Shown piece by piece: positions 57,984 to 64,000 of a stretch of 64,000 nucleotides of DNA (within the stretch, counting starts at the first letter, position 1; each line of letters opens with the position of its first letter). The notes beneath the pieces were generated by a model, which saw only the letters and a program-made list of their open reading frames with translations, was not told where the DNA came from and searched no databases. Source of the DNA: Oasisia sp. SBJ-2009 (lineage: Eukaryota > Annelida > Polychaeta > Sabellida > Siboglinidae). Both the position numbers and the translations under genes were made by a program. Where the stretch lies: the NCBI GenBank assembly GCA_964017155.1, contig OZ024857.1, positions 28,114,601 through 28,178,600 of the forward strand. The letters run 5' to 3'.

Positions 57984-60900
57984 CTGTTTCAGTGTCCTCA
58001 TGGCCTCGTGTACGTCTCTGCGTGACACTCTCCGCCCCGCCTCTCTACCCTCCTTCTTCATATCTCCCTCCGCCACGAAATCATCCAACCGCGAAAGATC
58101 CCCCAGACTCCGGCCTTTCCTCTCGCCGAGGTTGACAGGCAAGACTGGCGAGACCGGCTTGGTCTCTCTTTGAGTGTCTCCAGTCTCTGGCTCCTTGCTG
58201 GAGTCTGGCGAGACCGGCTTGGTCTCTCTCTGAGCATCTCCAGTCTCTGGCTCCTCGCTCGTGATCACGTCTGAGTCAGTAGTCGCTGGCTGGCTGTGGT
58301 TGTCCTTGCAAGGAGTTGTGACACTGTCACCTACGACCTTAGGTGTGTCATCAGCAGTGCATTCGTCATCTGCGTCTGGTGACTGTTCTGGTTCTTCTTT
58401 GTCTCTGTGGCACTCAGTCTCATCATCAGGCTGGGGTATCATGTCTGATGCAGGTTTTATCACGTCACTGTCATCAGGGGACACTTGAGACACTTCAGCA
58501 GTGTCACCACACGCGTCACCTGTGTAAACACCCAATCTAGTGTCACCCACACTACTGCTGCTGCCGTCATCATTATCACTGATGTCACCAGAATCAATCT
58601 CCTTGCTGTCAACTCCTGATGTGGGACATTCCTCAGTGCCTGGAGTGTCATCCGTGATGTCATCTTGGCTGTCTTTCGCCTCATCCTGCATCTGCTTCAG
58701 ACTGTCATCACTGTCAATGTCAACCATAACGTCTTGTGTCTTCTGAGGTGTCTCAATATGGATGTCATCCGCACTTACCGTGTCCACAACAGACCTACTG
58801 GCAGTCACCCTGGTCCTGGTCTCCGTGTGGACCATCTCTGCGGTCCTCTCGCTCTGCTGAACCCTCTCAACAACTTCACCCCCCTCACCAGTCCGCTGAC
58901 TCCCGCTGACAGATGCTGACTCACTGCTGACGTGACTTCTTTCATACGTCGTTTTTCTGACCTGTTCAACAGTATCAACAGTGGCTTCCAATCCATCATC
59001 GCCGCCAGATGCATATATCGGATTTTCACTTTTTTCCTCCCGCGGCTGTTCCCGTCTGGCTGCTTCGCTGGGGTTCTCTTCCTCGTTGCCATGACAACTG
59101 TCCGGTCCGGAAACCGAACTTTGTTCTTCGGCCATCCCGGTAGGGCCGGACCTGTCCCAGAGACCAGGTAAACAAGGCAGCGACTGGGCCCCAGGATGTG
59201 GAACATCAACAGACGGCTGGCTGAGCACCTTATCACTGTCTCCACTGCCAGATATAGCCCCAGTCTGATGAGCGTTCACATGCCTGCCTTCCCCCCAGGG
59301 CTGTGGCTCTGACTGATGCACATCCTCCTGCTGGGAAAATATCCCCTCATCATCTGTGGAGGTGTGGCCACTGCTTGGTCCAGCCCAGGTTTGCTCCCTG
59401 CTGCTGGCAGCCACAGGTTTCATCCCAGTCTCCCAGCACTCATCCCTGCCTGTTATTACCTTGCACTTTCCACCATCCGTGCCCTTTTTTCTCTGCGCAT
59501 TTCTCATGGCATTTGCCTCGGGGGATGTGTCAAAATCACCGCAGGCGGCCGGATCGCTCTCGTCGGCCTCGCTGATGTCGCTCAGCACGGAGACGCCCCC
59601 TAGGGTAATGCCATCCTCGCTCAAAGTGGTGGATGCTTGCGAGGGATCCGGTGTGTCTCTGGCGTCAGTTGGATCATCAGTAGACAGCGCAGTCCTCCTA
59701 GACGACACGCTGTGTGAATCGGAGCTGTGAGTGTGTTGGGTGTACTTACTGCGGCATCGACCCACCACAGTTCCGTCGGTGTCCACGATTTCCTCCTCCG
59801 TCTTCGTCTCCTTCCGCATCGACTCAGCCTCCTCGTATCTAACACTGCGTTCTTCATCTTCCATCTTGATCCCACCCACGATGACAACGCTGGCCTTCAT
59901 GTCGATACTTTCTTCCTGCTCCGTCTGGTGACGTTCCTCCTCCGCCTCGTGGCTCCGCACCGTAATGCCGTCATCCTCCGTGACAGCCTCCTCCACCACT
60001 TGCTCCGTTGTGACGTCGCTGCTTGACGATTTCTTCTCCTTGTAGCTGACCGTCTTTGATATCTCCCTCGTACGTGTGTCATTTGGTGAACTTTGACCTT
60101 CGTTAGATGATGTTTCTCTGGCAGCATCTTCGTCTGGAGTCTGTTTTTTGGAGCCTGACGGTTTTTGTTCTGCATCCGGAGTGGCGTCTGTGACTTTATA
60201 CTTCTCTTCAAATCCTGACGATGAAAGCGTTTCGCTGCTCTCAGTAGTTGCAGGGTATTCTGAGACAGTGTCACTCTCCTCTGTGTAGCTGTCGTCAAGG
60301 AATTGCTGACTGCTGATTACATCTGTATGTGTTTCACTTTCTGTTTCTTCAGTGTAGGTATCACTTACTATTGGTGTAGTTTCTTCTGCGCAGTTGTCAC
60401 TTTCTTGTGGTGGTGTTTCTTCTGCAGATATGTCAGTTTGTGTTGGAGTTGTTTCTTCCAGAGTGGCAACACTTTTGATTAGAGGTGTTGTTTTTTCTGT
60501 GTTGGTGTCACTTTCTGTTGGTGTTGTTTCTTTAGCACAGATGTCACTTTCTTTTACTGTTGTTTCTGCTAATTGTATATCGTTTTCTGTCGGCTTTGTT
60601 TCTTTTGTGCCACTCTCTACATGTGTCATTTCATCCAGGTGGTTGTCACTTTCTGTTGGTGTTGTTTCTTCTGTGGCAGTGTCACTTGTTGTTGGTGTTG
60701 TTTTATCCACATGGGTGTCACTTTCTATGATTGTTGTATCTTCTATGAAAGTATCACTTTCTATTGGTGTTGTTTCCTCTGCACGGATGTCACTTCCTTG
60801 TGGTGTTGTTTCCTCTGCACGGATGTCACTTCCTTGTTGTCTTCTTTCCTCTGCACGGATGTCACTTCCTTGTGGTGTTGTTTCTTCTGCACGGATGTCA

Positions 60901-62444
60901 CTTCCTTGTGGTGTTGTTTCCTCTGCACGGATGTCACTTTCTTGTGGTGTTGTTTCCTCTGCACGGATGTCACTTCCTTGTGGTGTTGTTTCTTCTGCAC
61001 GGATGTCACTTTCTGGTGTTGTTGTTTCTTCTGCACGGATGTCACTTTCTGGTGTTGTTGTTTCTTCTGCACGGATGTCACTTTCTGGTGTTGTTTCTTC
61101 CGCACGGATGTCACTTTCTGGTGTTGTTGTTTCTTCTGCACGGATGTCACTTTCTGGTGTTGTTGTTTCTTCTGCACGGATGTCACTTTCTTGTGGTGTT
61201 GTTTCCTCTGCACGGATGTCACTTTCTGGTGTTGTTGTTTCTTCCGCACGGATGTCACTTTCTGGTGTTGTTGTTTCTTCTGCACGGATGTCACTTTCTG
61301 GTGTTGTTTCTTCCGCACGGATGTCACTTTCTGGTGTTGTTGTTTCTTCTGCACGGATGTCACTTTCTGGTGTTGTTGTTTCTTCTGCACAAGTGTCACA
61401 TTTTACTGGTTTTGTTTCTTTGGCACCAATGTCAGTTTCTACTGTTGTTTCTTCTACATAGTTTTCATCTTGTACTGGTATTGCTTCTTCCTCAAGGGAA
61501 ACACATTCTATGGGTGGTGTTTCTTCTATACAGGTGTCAGTTTTTGTTGGTGATGTGTCTTCCGTAGTGATCGTTTCTTTCACGCAGATGTCATTTTCTA
61601 TTTGTGTTATTTCTGCTGTGTTGATATCACTTACTACTGGTGCTGTTTCCTCTCCATGTCTGTCACTTTCTCGTTGAGTTGTTTCTTCTGCATTGGTGTA
61701 ATTTTCTCTTGGTGTTGTTTCTTCTGTGCGTATGTCACTTTCTATATGACTTCTGTCTTCCATGGTGGGATCAGTTTCCTTTGGTAGTGTTTCTTCTTTG
61801 TGGCTATCATTGTCTATTGGTATAGTTTCTTCATCTTTAATGTCAATTTCTTTCTGACTTGCTTCTTCCACAACAGTGTCACTCTCTACTGGAGTAGTTT
61901 CTTCACTTTCACCTTCAGTCGTTTGTCCTAAAGCCATGTCACTTTGTGTCAACCTTTCTGGCACAGCGTCACTTTCTACTGTGTTCTCATGGCAACTGTC
62001 AGGGCATCTGCTATCAGAAGCATTTCCAGTCTGAAGTGATTTGTCTCCTACACCAGACCCTATCATTGTTCCACTGGTGCTGGCTTCAGGAGCAGCAGGA
62101 CCATGACAGACATCTGGTGTCAGATGTGACACAGCCTCCACATCACCACCGGTCAATGTCTCACCTTCTGATCCCTGGACAATGTCCACTTCGCCACCAG
62201 TGTGACCACCACCAGTATCCTCCTTGCTTTCTGCTGCCCCGGATACATGCACCCTTCCCCCAGCCACTGGAGACCTCAGCTCCTTGTCTGTGTCACCATC
62301 AACATCACCTTCATCCCCAGCGTCTCCTCCTGTAGTTGACGTCTTGGCGGTTGTATACTTTTCCTCCTCCATCATGACCTCACTTTCTCTCTGTGTCTTT
62401 ACTGAATGGTCCCCACCATCGATACACCGACAAGCACCTTCCAT
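57984..62444 (-). CDS. Giant repeat-rich protein gene, first coding exon A
   Basis: 1487 codons from ATG 62444 (MEGACRCIDGGDHSVKTQRE), directly preceded by an in-frame TAA, to donor CTGAAACAG|GTGAGA (phase 0). With exons B and C it encodes about 3676 residues. The exon is extremely rich in Glu, Thr, Ser and Asp (acidic and almost certainly disordered), with one long tandem-repeat domain at residues ~349-563. Outside it come degenerate (S/T)-E-E-T-T-P-x-E-S-D units over residues ~190-750. Near the C-terminal end a 20-residue unit EPETGDxQRETKPVSP is duplicated, followed by a more ordinary basic stretch GERKGRSLGDLSRLDDFVAE and HEAMRTLKQ leading into exon B. No signal peptide or membrane segment is seen. 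Family unknown; not related to the CFAP97 gene. Confidence 0.87.
60755..61400 (-). repeat. In-frame 12/13-residue tandem repeats in exon A
   Basis: Eighteen copies of (E/G)SDIRAEETT(T)P(Q), units of 36 or 39 bp. The first twelve show a period of six in the length variants (TTTP, TTTP, TTP, TTTP, TTTP, TTPQ, then the same again), so a ~228-bp block was duplicated as a whole. The last six are mostly of the TTPQ type. Confidence 0.95.
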
Positions 62445-62798
62445 TTAAGCGAAACTCACAAGGCCATGCCAGCAGTAGTTTTTACTCAATATTAAATTGC
62501 ACCATCGTGTATACCAGGCGTGGTGATGTCATATTCGATATAAAACACACTTTCTGTTCTGCGCGTCAAGAGCACTGACAGCAGTGCCAGTCTGTGCCGG
62601 GGATAACACCAGCCTCTGTGCGTCCAACCGCGATCCCCAGCTGAGGTAATCCGTCAACAATAACACACCTGCATAATATAATCCACCTGTGCAGTGTAAT
62701 GAAGCTGACCACACTGTGATGACCACACAGCAATGTAAACAGCCACTCCACTCCACCCAATGGCTCACTCACTCGCTCACTGTAACTTGATACCGCAA

Positions 62799-62836
62799 AA
62801 CTGACAACACACAACTCCTGCGCTTTTTAAATATAA
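62799..62836 (-). promoter_or_regulatory. TATA box and initiator, candidate promoter of the giant gene
   Basis: On the minus strand TTATATTTAAAAAG begins at 62836. TCAGTTT, a good metazoan initiator, has its A at 62802, 33 bases downstream of the TATA T. This spacing is what core promoters use. Transcription from here would give a ~358-nt 5' UTR with several short upstream ORFs, if unspliced. Confidence 0.45.
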
Positions 62837-64000
62837 CCTGACGTGATCGCCACACCTAATCCAGCACCTGCCCAATCCACACTGGTCGCCAGCCACACAC
62901 AGTCAAGTCAGTCCTATGTAGACCAGTTTCAGTGGGTCAGACCACGAGAGCCAGAGATTATCACCAAGGTAGACACAGATAGGGGGTGTGTACTCCCTCC
63001 TGCCAGCACACACAGTAAGCTGGTTTCTACCAGGCTTAACTATTCATACTGGTAACCCTATCTGGTACCCACCTACAATAAATAATTCCACTGTGCAGAA
63101 TGTAGCCTTTGCCAGTGTCCCCAGATACCCACTGGCTTGACGCTGGTAGGCAGGGTTGGAATGTCCAGTGGTTTACATAGGGCTAAGTCCATCTTCTCAA
63201 GGGGCCTTCTCCAAACTCACGACAACTTGTCCGACTGATTTTAATTGTACAAGACACAACAAGCTGCCAGAATGAACCATGATAAGCTATTAACTGCAGA
63301 GAACACGGAAGCTTGGGAAGTATCAGACATCCTACATTTTGTCAAGTTTATTGTTTAGCAAACAATAATTTCTGTAAGTTTTACACTTAAAATATTCACA
63401 CTGCTAGCACTATCACAGTTTATACAATAATAGAATAAACACAACAATTTGTTGTGTTCATAGCTTAGCAGGAGAAGAGTAGTTTCTCACATCCAATCTA
63501 CATCATTCGTTTACTATTTGATGCTATTTTATGTACCACAGTTATATTACCCACATTAAATTTGAAGAACACAATTTTGAACAATGTCTTCACACCCGTC
63601 CAATATTAAAACTATTAAATCTTACCCAAAAGAAGACAGCTAATATTGATCACTACTGATCTGATACAACCCCTTTCCCTCTACCTCCTCTTCCCTCCAG
63701 GCGGGGAGCTCAGTAAATCACTCCTTTGGGAACATTTATCCTCCTGAACATTTATAGCACTTATGATGTTTACCACAGACCCCAATCATCCCATGCTCAG
63801 CTCCCCTAAAGGGGAGGAGGGGAACGAAGCCTAGCAGGGACCCTTAATCATTCCCCAGTGGTGACAGAGAGGTCAGAGGTTACCAGTGACACAACCTGGT
63901 GAATTATGCAAGTGTTAGGATGATATAGTCATCTGTCTGTAACCTGATGCTCTGGGTGAGATCCACCAGTTGACAGGTCTAAGGAAGGCGCCAGTATTAA
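62837..64000. other. Upstream flank of the giant gene
   Basis: Unique non-coding sequence. I see no exon, RNA gene or mobile element to the right edge. Confidence 0.55.

Noticed and set aside
60394..61567. Several 200-355 codon frames on both strands across the exon A repeats
   Set aside because: All are produced by the 36/39-bp repeat, which lacks stops in several phases. The only one continuous with flanking coding sequence and a good donor is the minus-strand exon A frame.

Overview
The window is animal nuclear DNA. It has GT-AG introns up to about 25 kb, a cilia gene of the CFAP97 family, Gypsy and L2/CR1-type retroelements, and very abundant (TA)n, (CA)n, (GA)n and tetranucleotide arrays. 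I read it as an aquatic invertebrate (spiralian-like), but nothing here fixes the phylum. I see no rRNA, tRNA, CRISPR or prokaryotic feature. All recognised host genes are on the minus strand.

Left half (1-34.6 kb). A CFAP97-domain gene can be assembled from small minus-strand exons: E1 32646-32769, E2 32016-32086, E3 31037-31161, E4 30553-30676, E5 30065-30172 and probably E6 4946-5395. Phases agree at every junction, giving a 333-codon product. Its promoter side and first exon (32.70-34.64 kb) recur at 1-3.55 kb, where the first exon of a second copy runs off the left edge. The window therefore holds a tandem gene duplication. The right copy carries 14 tandem 40-bp units just upstream of the ATG; the left copy carries one. 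The left copy instead has a 1.9-kb non-LTR insertion. Both share a splice-donor block and an RFX X-box-like palindrome.

The roughly 24.7-kb intron between E5 and E6 is a nest of mobile elements. An old Gypsy (A, minus strand, ~24.40 to ~6.66 kb) is broken by three insertions. These are an L2-like non-LTR element with an uninterrupted 1080-aa EN-RT ORF (6906-10821), a second Gypsy (B, 13090-17873, 148-bp LTRs, 5-bp target duplication TGATC), and a 5.7-kb fold-back element with ~0.63-kb inverted termini (18565-24304, 5-bp duplication CTCGT). To its right lie a CR1-like pseudogene, a broken plus-strand L2-like element, a 70-bp-arm hairpin and a short inverted-repeat element carrying a THAP zinc-finger remnant.

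Right half (37-62.8 kb). A minus-strand gene in three very large exons (A 57984-62444, B 44707-45420, C 37085-42940, all phase 0) encodes a ~3676-residue, repeat-rich, probably mostly disordered protein that I cannot assign to a family. It holds three unrelated in-frame tandem-repeat domains and a recurring basic R-Y/F motif, one copy of which spans the B/C junction. Its 12.6-kb and 1.8-kb introns carry minisatellites and little else. A TATA/initiator pair near 62.80 kb is a candidate promoter.
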